From assembly GCA_016866235.1 (NCBI GenBank), contig VGMW01000002.1:62001-126000 (forward strand): DNA of 64,000 nt, given 5' to 3'. The translations under genes were made by a program, and so were the position numbers. The notes beneath the pieces are model-generated. The model did no database searches. It had not been told where the DNA came from and saw only the letters and a list, made by a program, of their open reading frames with translations. Below are positions 8,476-17,515 of this stretch, piece after piece. Each line of letters opens with the position of its first letter. The first letter of the stretch is position 1. This stretch comes from Bacteroidota bacterium (GTDB lineage Bacteria; Bacteroidota; Bacteroidia; Cytophagales; Cyclobacteriaceae).

Positions 8476-8994
8476 TCAGTTAAAGGATTTCCATCCTTTT
8501 TTCTCCAGCTCTTCCGCGGACTGCTCAACTTGTTTTTTGAGACCCGCCTTGTAGGCCGAAACTTTTTTATGGACGCGGTCATCGGATGAACCTAAAATTT
8601 GCGCAGCGAGGATGCCGGCATTTTTTGCTGCATTGAGTGCTACGGTAGCAACAGGAACACCATTGGGCATTTGAAGAATAGACAAAACCGAATCCCAGCC
8701 GTCGATTGAATTGCTTGATTTTACAGGGACGCCAATCACCGGCAATGACGTGCATGAGGCGACCATCCCGGGCAGATGGGCTGCACCGCCCGCCCCGGCA
8801 ATGATTACCCTGATTCCTCTTTGTTTTGCGCCGGTGGCGTATTCCACCATTCGACCCGGCGTACGGTGCGCCGAAACAACAGTGACTTCAAAAGGAATTC
8901 CGAATTCTTCCAAAACCTCCGCTGCGGCACGCATCACTTTCAGGTCGGACTGGCTTCCCATGATAATACCTACAATCGGACGGCGTTTGGACAT
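8476..8994 (-). CDS. purE: N5-carboxyaminoimidazole ribonucleotide mutase
   Basis: 172 aa from ATG 8994 (a TTG at 9015 would add seven residues). Class I PurE converts N5-CAIR to CAIR in purine synthesis. IIMGSQSDL (phosphate-binding loop), VSAHRTPGRM (with the catalytic His), AGAGGAAHLPGM and GVPVKS are all present. The C-terminus carries an extra Lys-rich helix of about 15 residues. It lies 49 nt downstream of purK, its partner enzyme, so the two form an operon. Convergent with the TerC gene, 8 nt apart. Confidence 0.96.
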   Translation of the reverse strand: MSKRRPIVGIIMGSQSDLKVMRAAAEVLEEFGIPFEVTVVSAHRTPGRMVEYATGAKQRGIRVIIAGAGGAAHLPGMVASCTSLPVIGVPVKSSNSIDGWDSVLSILQMPNGVPVATVALNAAKNAGILAAQILGSSDDRVHKKVSAYKAGLKKQVEQSAEELEKKGWKSFN

Positions 8995-9043
8995 ATTCTC
9001 TGGTTGGGTTTTCAATAATTTGACGCCGCAAATTACGTCAAGT

Positions 9044-10183
9044 TCATTTTGAAACCACGCGTAACTTCTCTTTGATAAACCTTGCCCTGTTTCGGAGCTC
9101 CTCTAAATCATGGCCGGTGATGGTTACGTGCCCCATCTTCCGTAAAGGTTTGGTCATTTCTTTTCCATAAAGGTGAACGTGGGCGCCGGCCGCTAGACAT
9201 TCTTCTATTCCTTGATAATGTGCTTTGCCCTCGTAGCCGGTATCGCCGAGAAGGTTAATCATGGCGGTTGGGATCCTAACCGAAGTATCGCCCAACGGAA
9301 GGTTTAGTATGGCCCTGAGATGCTGTTGATATTGTGAGGTTTCATTTCCTTCAATCGTCTGGTGTCCGCTGTTGTGTGGGCGGGGCGCGATTTCATTCAC
9401 AAGAATTTCCTCCTCATGGGTGAGAAACATTTCAACCGCAAGCAGGCCGGTCATCTTAATTTTTTGAATCACTTCCGAAGCCACCTGAGCTGCTTTTGCA
9501 GCAGCTTCTTTGCTGATCTCTGCAGGTGAAAACAAAAACTCAACCATGTTACCGGTAGGATGAAACATCATTTCTACCGCTGGAAATGTTTTCACTTCCC
9601 CTGCATTGTTTCTGGCGACGATTACGGCGATTTCTTTTTTGTAGTCAATGAGTTTTTCGACGAGGCCGGGAGCATCAAATGCCTGCGAAAGACTTTTTTC
9701 ATCCCTGATAATTTGTACGCCACGTCCATCATAGCCCTCTTTTCCAAGTTTGTTCACCATTGGAATCATGGCTTTTCTGTCCATTACCTCTTGTTTATTT
9801 TCGGTAAGAACAAATGGCGCAGTTGGAATACCGTTTTCCTGGTAAAAAGTTTTTTGTTTTCGTTTGTCCTGGATGAGTTCGATCACCGAAGGCTCCGGGA
9901 AAACCTTTTTCCCTTCACGCTGGAGGTCGTGTAATGCCTGGGTGTTGACGTTTTCAATTTCAATGGTTATGAGATCACACCCACGACCGAAGGCCATGAC
10001 TGTTTCGTAATCGGTTAGTTTTCCAACAGTTAAATCAGCGATGCCGGAGCATGGTGCTTTAGGGTCTGGGTCCAGCACACTGAAATTTATGTTTAGATCA
10101 ATGCCGGATTGAATCAGCATTCGACCCAGCTGCCCGCCTCCTAAAATACCAACTTTTATTCCCGGGAAATAATGAGAAGACAT
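9044..10183 (-). CDS. purK: N5-carboxyaminoimidazole ribonucleotide synthase
   Basis: 379 aa ATP-grasp enzyme making N5-CAIR from AIR, bicarbonate and ATP. GILGGGQLGRMLI near residue 12 opens the N-terminal domain, GYDGRGVQ is the ATP-grasp glycine loop, EKLIDYKKEIAVIVAR lies in the adenine region, and EIAPRPHNSGHQTIEG is the family signature. Followed directly by purE. No upstream -7 box was evident close to ATG 10183. Confidence 0.96.
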   Translation of the reverse strand: MSSHYFPGIKVGILGGGQLGRMLIQSGIDLNINFSVLDPDPKAPCSGIADLTVGKLTDYETVMAFGRGCDLITIEIENVNTQALHDLQREGKKVFPEPSVIELIQDKRKQKTFYQENGIPTAPFVLTENKQEVMDRKAMIPMVNKLGKEGYDGRGVQIIRDEKSLSQAFDAPGLVEKLIDYKKEIAVIVARNNAGEVKTFPAVEMMFHPTGNMVEFLFSPAEISKEAAAKAAQVASEVIQKIKMTGLLAVEMFLTHEEEILVNEIAPRPHNSGHQTIEGNETSQYQQHLRAILNLPLGDTSVRIPTAMINLLGDTGYEGKAHYQGIEECLAAGAHVHLYGKEMTKPLRKMGHVTITGHDLEELRNRARFIKEKLRVVSK

Positions 10184-10220
10184 TCCTGCCGGTGATTAAG
10201 TTCCAACCTTAAGACTAAAA

Positions 10221-10595
10221 CTAATAGTGTACACCCGCTGCGCGCGCAACCACATCGTTGAACTCCACATTGGACATTTTAACGGAATACAACAGCAACC
10301 GGACCTCTTTAACGTGCACGTCGTTATCGGCTTCTGAAATTTTATAGAGGTGCACAAAAGCCATTATCTTTTCTTCTTCGGTACAGGCGTTCAACATGGT
10401 GATTCCATCGTTGTAAATATCGCGCTCCTTCTTTTTTCGTGCCATCTCCACAAACTCGTTGAACAATTCGTCAGAGATTTTTTCAATGACTTTTATTCTT
10501 TCCAGTCCCTTTTTCTCGCGCTCTTCAATCACCCCGTCTGCACTGATCAACAGGTGAACCAGATGGAGTAAACCAAGCTGATAATTTTTATTCAT
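10221..10595 (-). CDS. TerB-like (tellurite resistance B fold) protein
   Basis: 124 aa from ATG 10595; the open frame runs 27 codons further upstream but through sequence shared with the divergent promoter region. The helical pattern with HLVHLLISADGVIEEREK (acidic DG motif) and a second ISEADNDVHVKE element is typical of the duplicated, acidic, metal-binding TerB fold. It is cytosolic, with no signal peptide. It is divergent from a pair of TPM-domain membrane proteins, and a TTAATTTG sequence at 10615-10622 could serve as its -7 box. The function is not established. Confidence 0.65.
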   Translation of the reverse strand: MNKNYQLGLLHLVHLLISADGVIEEREKKGLERIKVIEKISDELFNEFVEMARKKKERDIYNDGITMLNACTEEEKIMAFVHLYKISEADNDVHVKEVRLLLYSVKMSNVEFNDVVARAAGVHY

Positions 10596-10688
10596 AGGCG
10601 AGTCGTTTAAGATGCAAATTAAAGGTTTTTTGCTGTCTTTGTTTTGCCTGTCCGGCACACAACTTCCGGAATTCACTTATCGAAGGAT

Positions 10689-10696
10689 TATATTTG
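10689..10696 (+). promoter_or_regulatory. Candidate -7 box TATATTTG for the TPM gene pair
   Basis: Exact TAnnTTTG match 19 nt upstream of ATG 10716, identical to the gpmI box. No convincing -33 TTG upstream. Confidence 0.4.
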
Positions 10697-10715
10697 TAGC
10701 CATTCAACGATACGT

Positions 10716-11366
10716 ATGGCCAACAACAATAGATTTTCCGAACAGGAGCTGGATAAAATCCGTGAGGCAGTAAAAACTGCTGAGGCAAAGATTTCAGGTG
10801 AAATTGTGCCGGTTTTTGTTGAGCGCAGTGGACATTACTCCATAGCCAATTATAAAGGAGCAGTTATCGGATTCATCCTTTTCTTTGTCATGGTGATTCT
10901 CTTCGACCGTTTCTTTCCAGAGATGGCGGTCTATGATCCAATCATGATATTCATAATTGTTCTGACCGGTGGCTTGTTTGGCGCAGTGTTGCCTCAGTTT
11001 TTCAACCCACTGAAGCGTTTGCTCATTACCGGTGAGCAGAAAAAACATGCCACCAAGAAGAGGGCTGAAAATGCATTTCTCGAGGAAGAGGTTTTCAATA
11101 CCCGTCACCGCACCGGAATCATGCTCTTTGTTTCATTTTTCGAGCACGAGGTAATCGTGATGGCAGACCGTGGCATTAGCAAAGTGGTTGAACAGAAAGA
11201 ATGGGACAATTTGGTTTCGATCATTACACATGGAATAGCAGAAGGAAAAGTTTTGGCGGGCATGGAAAAAGCCATCAATCGATGCAGTGAGCTTTTGCTG
11301 GAGAAAGGGTTTGTTAAGACAAAAGATGATGTCAACGAATTGCGTGACGATCTGAGGGTTGAATAA
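10716..11366 (+). CDS. TPM-domain membrane protein
   Basis: 216 aa from ATG 10716. The N-terminal part (SEQELDKIREAVKTAEAKISGEIVPVFVE) matches the start of a TPM domain (TLP18.3/Psb32/MOLO-1 type). Two transmembrane helices (about residues 50-95) are inserted, after which the fold resumes with RTGIMLFVSFFEHEVIVMAD and a C-terminal WDNLVSIITHGI helix. The stop codon shares a base with the next gene (TAATG), so the two are translationally coupled. The domain is thought to act in envelope or photosystem assembly and as a phosphatase in some organisms; the role here is unknown. Confidence 0.75.
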   Translation: MANNNRFSEQELDKIREAVKTAEAKISGEIVPVFVERSGHYSIANYKGAVIGFILFFVMVILFDRFFPEMAVYDPIMIFIIVLTGGLFGAVLPQFFNPLKRLLITGEQKKHATKKRAENAFLEEEVFNTRHRTGIMLFVSFFEHEVIVMADRGISKVVEQKEWDNLVSIITHGIAEGKVLAGMEKAINRCSELLLEKGFVKTKDDVNELRDDLRVE

Positions 11367-12121
11367 TGGCTAAAATAAAATTTTTGGTGTGGCAGCTTCT
11401 TTTCGTGCTGCTCCTTTCTCCGGTTTCTTTACTTGCACAGAAGGCCATACCCTCCCATGAGGGCCGTTGGGTTCACGATGAGGCCGGTATCCTAAATGGT
11501 GAAACAATTCAGAAACTGGAGTACGCTTTGAAAGCAGAGCGCGATTCAACCTCCAATCAGGTTGCCATCCTCGTTGTACCAAGTCTGGAGGGCGATGAAA
11601 TTTCCTCCTACGCCAACCGTGTTTTTTCGGAGTGGAAGCTTGGACAAAAAGACAAAGACAACGGAGTATTGCTGGTGGTTGCTGTTGAAGACCGAAAGGT
11701 CAGGATAGAAGTGGGCTACGGACTGGAAGGCAACCTCACCGATCTGCTTTCATCGCGGATCATCCGAAATGAGATCGCACCCAATTTCAGGAGGGGTGAA
11801 TATGAAAGCGGAGTCGTTGCTGGAACCGTTTCTATCCTTCAGGCCATCCACGGCGCTTATACCAATGAAGACAGGGGCGAAGGAAAAAGGACCTCTGTTC
11901 CCGGACTGTTCCGCATTCTTTTCATGATCGCCATTATCGCCTACTTGTTTGGTCGCCGTAGGGGCGGAGGTGGTGGATATTGGCATGGCCGCGGAGGCTA
12001 CTTTGGACCTATGGGTGGTTTTGGCGGTAGTTCCGGTGGATGGAGTGGCGGCGGTGGTGGTGGCTTCGACTTTGGAGGCGGTGGCAGCTCTGGCGGCGGT
12101 GGTTCAAGTGGATCCTGGTAA
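11366..12121 (+). CDS. Secreted/membrane TPM-domain protein with Gly-rich tail (YgcG-like)
   Basis: 251 aa. Signal peptide (residues 1-25, ending LLAQ), TPM domain with WVHDEAGILNGETIQKLE, SNQVAILVVPSLEG, DNGVLLVVAVEDRKVRIEVGYGLEG and FRRGEYESGV, one transmembrane helix near residue 182, then a C-terminal tail of about 50 residues that is almost only Gly, Ser and Trp/Phe. This is the standard YgcG-like architecture, facing the periplasm. It starts inside the stop of the preceding TPM gene. The pair may form a two-component membrane assembly, but no enzymatic activity can be assigned. Confidence 0.85.
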   Translation: MAKIKFLVWQLLFVLLLSPVSLLAQKAIPSHEGRWVHDEAGILNGETIQKLEYALKAERDSTSNQVAILVVPSLEGDEISSYANRVFSEWKLGQKDKDNGVLLVVAVEDRKVRIEVGYGLEGNLTDLLSSRIIRNEIAPNFRRGEYESGVVAGTVSILQAIHGAYTNEDRGEGKRTSVPGLFRILFMIAIIAYLFGRRRGGGGGYWHGRGGYFGPMGGFGGSSGGWSGGGGGGFDFGGGGSSGGGGSSGSW

Positions 12122-12175
12122 CAGGTTTATTCCATTAAAAATTTCAATACCCTTCCCTGTCTGACCAGGCAAACC

Positions 12176-12183
12176 TATTTTTG
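12176..12183 (+). promoter_or_regulatory. Candidate -7 box TATTTTTG for glyA
   Basis: Exact TAnnTTTG match, 17 nt before the glyA ATG, giving a very short leader. There is no TTG at the usual -33 spacing. Confidence 0.4.
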
Positions 12184-12200
12184 TCCTTCCCAAAAAATCT

Positions 12201-13475
12201 ATGAAACGCGATAAGGCTGTATTTGAGCTTATTGAAAAAGAACAATACCGTCAGGAGCATGGTATTGAACTGATTGCTTCTGAAAACTTTGCATCACCCC
12301 AGGTCATGAAAGCCATGGGATCTGTTCTAACCAATAAATATGCTGAGGGTCTTCCCGGCAAACGTTATTACGGTGGATGCGGGGTGGTAGATCAGGTGGA
12401 ACAGCTGGCCATTGACCGGTTGAAAGAACTTTTCGGAGCCTCATGGGCCAATGTTCAGCCACACTCCGGCGCACAAGCAAATGCAGCCGTTATGCTTGCG
12501 TGTCTGAAACCTGGCGACAAAATTCTTGGCTTTGATCTGGCCCATGGCGGCCACCTTACCCACGGATCACCCGTAAACTTTTCGGGAAAATTGTATCAGG
12601 CCAGCTTTTATGGCGTCGAGCAGGAATCAGGTCTTATTGACTTCGATAAGGTTATGGAAACAGCGCTGCGCGAAAAACCAAAGATGATTATCTGCGGTGC
12701 GTCAGCGTACAGCAGAGACTGGGATTATAAAAAGTTGCGTCAGGCCGCAGACCAGGTAGGCGCAATTTTGTTAGCAGATATTTCTCATCCTTCCGGTCTC
12801 ATTGCGCGTGGATTGTTAAACGATCCCGTTGAGCATTGCCACATTGTTACCACCACCACCCATAAGACCCTTCGTGGTCCAAGGGGAGGTGTAATCATGG
12901 TTGGAAAAGACATTGACAACCCATGGGGCATTAAAACACCTAAGGGAGAAATACGAAAACTCACTTCTTTACTCGACAGCGGTGTCTTTCCCGGAACACA
13001 GGGCGGGCCTTTAGAGCATGTGATCGCCAGCAAAGCCATTGCATTCGGTGAAGCACTTTCAGACAGTTTCATGGACTACATTGTACAGGTGGCGAAGAAT
13101 GCAAAGGCGATGTCTGCAGAGTTTCGCAACCGCGGCTACCGGATCATTTCCGACGGCACAGACAACCATTTGATGCTGATCGATCTGCGTTCAAAAAGCC
13201 TTACCGGAAAGCAGGCAGAAGAAGCGTTGATCAAAGCCGACATTACCATCAACAAAAACATGGTGCCCTTCGACACGCAAAGCCCGATGGTCACATCAGG
13301 CATGCGTATAGGTACACCAGCCATGACCTCCAGAGGTTTGAAGGAAAAAGATATGGTGAAGATTGTTGATCTCATCGATGCAGCTCTTAAGAAGCCATCC
13401 GATGATCGTCATTTGAAAAATATTCGTAAGAAAGTGAATGGCTGGATGAAGAAGTTTCCGTTGTTCGCCTATTGA
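12201..13475 (+). CDS. glyA: Serine hydroxymethyltransferase
   Basis: 424 aa PLP enzyme interconverting serine and glycine with transfer of a one-carbon unit to tetrahydrofolate. [13 protein letters not shown] near residue 23, [30 protein letters not shown] and the PLP-lysine motif [14 protein letters not shown] (Lys222) are intact, as is [10 protein letters not shown]. Length and motifs are normal. It is followed 27 nt later by tatC. Confidence 0.97.
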   Translation: MKRDKAVFELIEKEQYRQEHGIELIASENFASPQVMKAMGSVLTNKYAEGLPGKRYYGGCGVVDQVEQLAIDRLKELFGASWANVQPHSGAQANAAVMLACLKPGDKILGFDLAHGGHLTHGSPVNFSGKLYQASFYGVEQESGLIDFDKVMETALREKPKMIICGASAYSRDWDYKKLRQAADQVGAILLADISHPSGLIARGLLNDPVEHCHIVTTTTHKTLRGPRGGVIMVGKDIDNPWGIKTPKGEIRKLTSLLDSGVFPGTQGGPLEHVIASKAIAFGEALSDSFMDYIVQVAKNAKAMSAEFRNRGYRIISDGTDNHLMLIDLRSKSLTGKQAEEALIKADITINKNMVPFDTQSPMVTSGMRIGTPAMTSRGLKEKDMVKIVDLIDAALKKPSDDRHLKNIRKKVNGWMKKFPLFAY

Positions 13476-13502
13476 TTTTAAGTTCCCCATTATTTTCTAA
13501 AC

Positions 13503-14375
13503 ATGCCATTGGATCAACAGCAGGAGGAGGAGTACAAAGACAGCGCAGGAGAGAAGGAGATGTCATTTCTGGATCACCTGGAAGAACTTCGGTGGCATCT
13601 GATACGCTCGCTGATCGCAGTGGTCGTATTTATGATTGTGGCTTTTGTCTCTGCTCCTTGGATTTTCGACAACATTGTATTTGCACCGGCACGCGTAGAT
13701 TTTCCAACGTTTAAGTGGATGTGTAAGATTGGAGAGTTCACCGGCGCAACAGAGTCGTTGTGTGTTGATAAAATCAACTTTAAAATCCAAAGCCGGTACA
13801 TGACCGGGCAGTTCACCATGCAATTCATGGCTGCATTTGTGATCGGACTCATTATTGCCTTTCCCTATGTGTTTTGGGAAATCTGGAGTTTTGTAAAACC
13901 TGGTCTTTATTCCAAAGAGCGAAAATTCTCCAGAGGCGCAGTTGTTGCTGTTACCTTTCTTTTTGCGCTCGGCGTTTTGTTTGGATACTATATTCTTTGT
14001 CCGATGTCGATTTGGTTTTTCTCAAACTATACGATCAGCGATATGATCGTAAACGAATTCGACATTACTTCATACGTTCAAACAGTTGTTGCACTGGTGT
14101 TTGGCAGTGGACTGTTGTTTCAGCTTCCGGTCGTAATTTATTTTCTGTCGAAAATTGGAATGGTTACTCCTGCCTTTTTACGTCAGTATCGAAAACATGC
14201 TGTGGTCATTATTTTGATCGTTGCAGCCCTCATTACTCCACCTGACCCACTCAGCCAGACCATCATTTCTCTTCCACTTTATGTGTTGTATGAAGTGAGC
14301 ATAATCATTTCAGCCATTGTTGCACGAAACCGGCAGAAGGAAGAAGATGATACGCTGGAAGCAGAACCATCATGA
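13503..14375 (+). CDS. tatC: Sec-independent protein translocase TatC
   Basis: 290 aa, slightly longer than E. coli TatC because of an acidic N-terminal extension, a loop after the first helix and a charged tail. SFLDHLEELRWHLIRS is the diagnostic N-terminal signature that binds twin-arginine signal peptides, and six transmembrane helices follow, with FVKPGLYSKERKF after the second. tatA/B are not in the window. One potential substrate is: the TIM-barrel protein at 33806-34717 carries an RREFLG signal. Its stop overlaps the rpiB start by 4 nt (ATGA). A weak TATTTTCT box lies 4 nt before its ATG. Confidence 0.95.
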   Translation: MPLDQQQEEEYKDSAGEKEMSFLDHLEELRWHLIRSLIAVVVFMIVAFVSAPWIFDNIVFAPARVDFPTFKWMCKIGEFTGATESLCVDKINFKIQSRYMTGQFTMQFMAAFVIGLIIAFPYVFWEIWSFVKPGLYSKERKFSRGAVVAVTFLFALGVLFGYYILCPMSIWFFSNYTISDMIVNEFDITSYVQTVVALVFGSGLLFQLPVVIYFLSKIGMVTPAFLRQYRKHAVVIILIVAALITPPDPLSQTIISLPLYVLYEVSIIISAIVARNRQKEEDDTLEAEPS

Positions 14376-14806
14376 GTAAAAAAATTTCAATAGGATCAGA
14401 TCATGCCGGCGTTGAGTATAAACGGGGGGTGACCGATACGCTAAAGTCGCTTGGTTACTCCGTTACAGATCACGGGACCCACACCGCCGACTCAGTAGAT
14501 TATCCTGACTTTGCCCATCCGGTTGCCTCTGATGTTGAAACCGGAAAGGCTGATTTTGGAATTCTTATTTGCGGCAGCGGAAATGGCGTATGCATGACCG
14601 CCAACAAACATCAGGGTATCCGGGCAGCTTTATGCTGGACGGAGGAATTGTCGGCATTGGCGCGGCAACACAACAACGCCAATGTGCTATGCCTCCCAGC
14701 CCGATTTGTTCAATTATCGGACGCTGTTGCTATGGTTAAAACTTTTCTGTCCACTCCTTTTGAAGGGGGCAGGCATCAAAAGCGGGTTGATAAAATCGGC
14801 TGCTGA
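14372..14806 (+). CDS. rpiB: Ribose-5-phosphate isomerase B
   Basis: 144 aa. Interconverts ribose 5-phosphate and ribulose 5-phosphate in the pentose phosphate pathway. IGSDHAGVEYK at the N-terminus holds the substrate-binding Asp-His; CGSGNGVCMTANK contains the catalytic Cys loop; HNNANVLCLPARF follows. The ATGA overlap with tatC indicates coupling, a common operon accident in Bacteroidota. Confidence 0.95.
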   Translation: MSKKISIGSDHAGVEYKRGVTDTLKSLGYSVTDHGTHTADSVDYPDFAHPVASDVETGKADFGILICGSGNGVCMTANKHQGIRAALCWTEELSALARQHNNANVLCLPARFVQLSDAVAMVKTFLSTPFEGGRHQKRVDKIGC

Positions 14807-14919
14807 AACTGCAGTTTGGTTTGATGTAGGTATTGAAAGCACGGTTGGCCTGTTTGCCGTATCACCCACTGAAAAATTTTCAAAGGAAATCTCTATCTTG
14901 AACAGAAGACAAAGTCTCC

Positions 14920-16143
14920 ATGTCATCTGATAGCGAAGAAAACCTACCAAAGAAGGAATCGGCTTTTATTGGCTCAAGAAGATTTTTCAAGAGACTGGAT
15001 CAGCGTGTACGCAACATAACCTCCATCGCCGGGCGATTGTTAATCGTGGTGCTGGTGGTTGCTTTGCTCACTTTTTTAATTCGTGAATGGACTGCCGATG
15101 GATATGTCATTCAACAAATAAATGTTCCGGAAGATCTCGCTAAGTCGGGATACACAGGTCCGGTCATCGCAAACCGAATTCGCTACAACCTGGAAGAGAT
15201 TGTCGAGAATACCCGGTTGCAGGAAAATGCACAGGCGTATAAGTCAGCTTCCGAGGATCTTGATCTTTCGGTCGACCTGATTGGTGTTGGCGTGCCGGTT
15301 CGTGCCGTAATTGACATGCTTGGCTCTGCCATTGGATTTCAGCGGAAGAAACTCATTCATGCTGATATTTTTATTTCAGACAGCACCATCCACAGCATAA
15401 TTAAAATCACTGATGCTGAACCTGAACATTTTCAGGTAGCGCTTGGTGATAACCTGGAAGATGCCGTCAAACAAATTGTAGCTCAATCATCGGAGGCAAT
15501 ATTGAAGTACACCAATGATGGTATCCTACAACGTTATTATCTAATGAGTTTAAGTCCGACGGCTGCGGAGAAGGCTGCACTATTGGCAAGTTTTCGGTTG
15601 GAGAAGTATAAAGGATATGCCCGGGAAGAAGCGGCGGTACTGGCCGATTGGGCGATGGGCCTGGTTAGACAGGGTAAACTGGAACTAGCGGAGGAAAAAA
15701 TTTTGGAAGGTTTGGCTAAAGATTCCTCACGTGCCACCCTCTACATTGTCTGGGGCGCACTCAAACTTCAAACCGATGCTTCAGCGGAAGATATTATTGA
15801 GAAGTTCGATAAGGCGGATGCATTGCTGACGCCTGAATATCCTAAAATTGAACAGGTTCGTGTTTACAACAATAAAGCAGTAACCTACATTGCGCACAAC
15901 AGTCCTGATTCAGCTTTTGTTTATTTGCGAAAGGCACTGGAGGTAGACCCTAAGTTCAATATTGCCTGGATGAACCTCGCGCTAGGTCATCTTAAATACA
16001 AACAGGATACCGTGCATTTTCTTGAGTATATGGATAAAGCTATGGCTGCCGGACTGAACCGAGCCAATCTCAGGGATCCAGATCTGGACGGTGTTCGTCA
16101 CGATTCTCGCTTTCTGAAGTTGATTCAGAAATACAGCGAATAA
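14920..16143 (+). CDS. Membrane-anchored TPR-repeat protein
   Basis: 407 aa. A hydrophilic N-terminus of about 37 residues, one transmembrane helix (about residues 38-60, GRLLIVVLVVALLTFLI), then an extended periplasmic-facing region with a mixed alpha/beta part (residues 70-200) and TPR-like helices in the second half (for example EEAAVLADWAMGLVRQGKLE and DSAFVYLRKALEVDPKFNIA). I recognise no specific family. A 113-nt gap from rpiB contains a TATCTTGA sequence at 14893-14900 that could be a weak -7 box. Possible role: scaffold for an envelope complex. Confidence 0.65.
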   Translation: MSSDSEENLPKKESAFIGSRRFFKRLDQRVRNITSIAGRLLIVVLVVALLTFLIREWTADGYVIQQINVPEDLAKSGYTGPVIANRIRYNLEEIVENTRLQENAQAYKSASEDLDLSVDLIGVGVPVRAVIDMLGSAIGFQRKKLIHADIFISDSTIHSIIKITDAEPEHFQVALGDNLEDAVKQIVAQSSEAILKYTNDGILQRYYLMSLSPTAAEKAALLASFRLEKYKGYAREEAAVLADWAMGLVRQGKLELAEEKILEGLAKDSSRATLYIVWGALKLQTDASAEDIIEKFDKADALLTPEYPKIEQVRVYNNKAVTYIAHNSPDSAFVYLRKALEVDPKFNIAWMNLALGHLKYKQDTVHFLEYMDKAMAAGLNRANLRDPDLDGVRHDSRFLKLIQKYSE

Positions 16144-16150
16144 TTTTTAC

Positions 16151-17506
16151 CTAAAGAGATTTCGCACGCCACTTCCCCGACTGCATGTACAGCCATGCCG
16201 GCGCAAACATGCACACCCAATATAAAATTTCAGATCCCCATCCCCAGACAATTCCAAGGTCCATCATTTCCAAAACAATGGACACGTACAGGATGTAAAA
16301 CACGATGGCAAAAATTTCGATGTAGAGGTTAACGCGGGTATTGCCGGTTCCTGTTACGCTGTTGAGCCAAACTGCTGAAAAAGACATTAGCCCAAGTGCG
16401 ACGGTGACCACCCTGAGCACCGGAATGGCTGCAGCCACAAATTCATTTCCTAATCCGTAGAGTGAAAAAATAGTTTCAGGGAAAATATTCAGCAACAACA
16501 ACATCGGGGCACAGAAGAAAACACTGGTGCGCGCAATCCTTCCAATCAGCATAAGCACATCATCATGCCTTTTCTGACCAATCAGATTACTGACCATGGT
16601 GTTCGTTGTTGAAGCAAATGCCCACGAGAAAATTCCAACCAGCCCAAAAATATTCCGCATCATGTTGGAAACCGCCAATGCCCTTTCGCCATAATGTTCA
16701 ATCAGAATATAAAAATATTCCCAGGTCACAATGCTGATGGCATACTGCAGCATCAGCGGTGAAGACTCTGTAACCATCAATCGGATCACTTTCATTTTCA
16801 GTCGTTCGGGACTGTTGAGAAAAAATTGTTTGTGTAATTGTTGAAGTCGGATGACAATGAATACAACCAGTAAGCCGGTGGCCTCCGCAATCACTGAGGC
16901 GTATGCAGCGCCGTTAAAGCCAAGCTCCGGAAATCCAAACTTGCCGTAAATCAGTGTGTAGTCGAGCAAAATATTGGTTAGCGCTTCAGCCATGGTTCCC
17001 CAGAAAAGCAAATTCGTTTTTCCGGTTCCAACCAGTAAAGAGTTTCTCAGGCCGTACAGATACAAAAATGGCAGGCCCCAGATTCGGATGTGCAGAAACT
17101 CAATTACTCTGTCGGCAGTAACATCGTTGTGAATGGCCCACCTTAATATCATCCCTCCCGGGAAATAAGTCAGCAGGATTCCGGCCAAACTAAAGGCGAT
17201 GGTGACCCGGGTGCCATGGTAAAACAAAATTCCAATTTGTGCCGGCTGGTTTTCTCCCGCCCTCCTGGCCATCAGCATTTGAATTCCGTTGTTCAACCCT
17301 GACCCGATCACAGCGAAGATCAGGTAAAAAACACCGGTTAAACCTGCGCTCGCCAGCGCATCTTCACCCAGCCCGGACAGGAAAATATTGTTGGTAATGA
17401 AATTGATCTGTGGCACCAGCAATGCAAGGGTGATGGGCATAGCCATCTTCAGGATATCGCGGTATCCTGTTCCAACCCTTAAGTCTTCTGTCGTGCCTGA
17501 ATTCAT
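16151..17506 (-). CDS. MATE family efflux transporter
   Basis: 451 aa with twelve predicted transmembrane segments in two similar halves. Family features are MAMPITLALLVPQINFITNN in the first helix, GSGLNNGIQMLMARRAGE after helix two, and SNLIGQKRHDD in the second half. MATE proteins exchange sodium or protons for drugs or metabolites. It lies 9 nt downstream of the RlmI-like gene and is co-oriented, so the two may share a transcript. It ends 7 nt from the convergent TPR gene. Confidence 0.88.
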   Translation of the reverse strand: MNSGTTEDLRVGTGYRDILKMAMPITLALLVPQINFITNNIFLSGLGEDALASAGLTGVFYLIFAVIGSGLNNGIQMLMARRAGENQPAQIGILFYHGTRVTIAFSLAGILLTYFPGGMILRWAIHNDVTADRVIEFLHIRIWGLPFLYLYGLRNSLLVGTGKTNLLFWGTMAEALTNILLDYTLIYGKFGFPELGFNGAAYASVIAEATGLLVVFIVIRLQQLHKQFFLNSPERLKMKVIRLMVTESSPLMLQYAISIVTWEYFYILIEHYGERALAVSNMMRNIFGLVGIFSWAFASTTNTMVSNLIGQKRHDDVLMLIGRIARTSVFFCAPMLLLLNIFPETIFSLYGLGNEFVAAAIPVLRVVTVALGLMSFSAVWLNSVTGTGNTRVNLYIEIFAIVFYILYVSIVLEMMDLGIVWGWGSEILYWVCMFAPAWLYMQSGKWRAKSL

Positions 17507-17515
17507 CTAAAATTT

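Noticed and set aside
7472-10595. A tellurite-resistance operon (TerC with TerB)
   Set aside because: Only TerC-like and TerB-like genes occur, on opposite strands with purK-purE between; TerC-type proteins are mainly Mn exporters, so there is no case for a ter operon.
11950-12118. Low-complexity glycine-rich region as a tandem repeat element
   Set aside because: It is the Gly-rich tail of a TPM protein, a known architecture, with no exact repeat unit.
14682-14930. Second open frame overlapping the end of rpiB
   Set aside because: It runs out of frame through the rpiB sequence, has no domain or signal and is explained as a shadow of rpiB.
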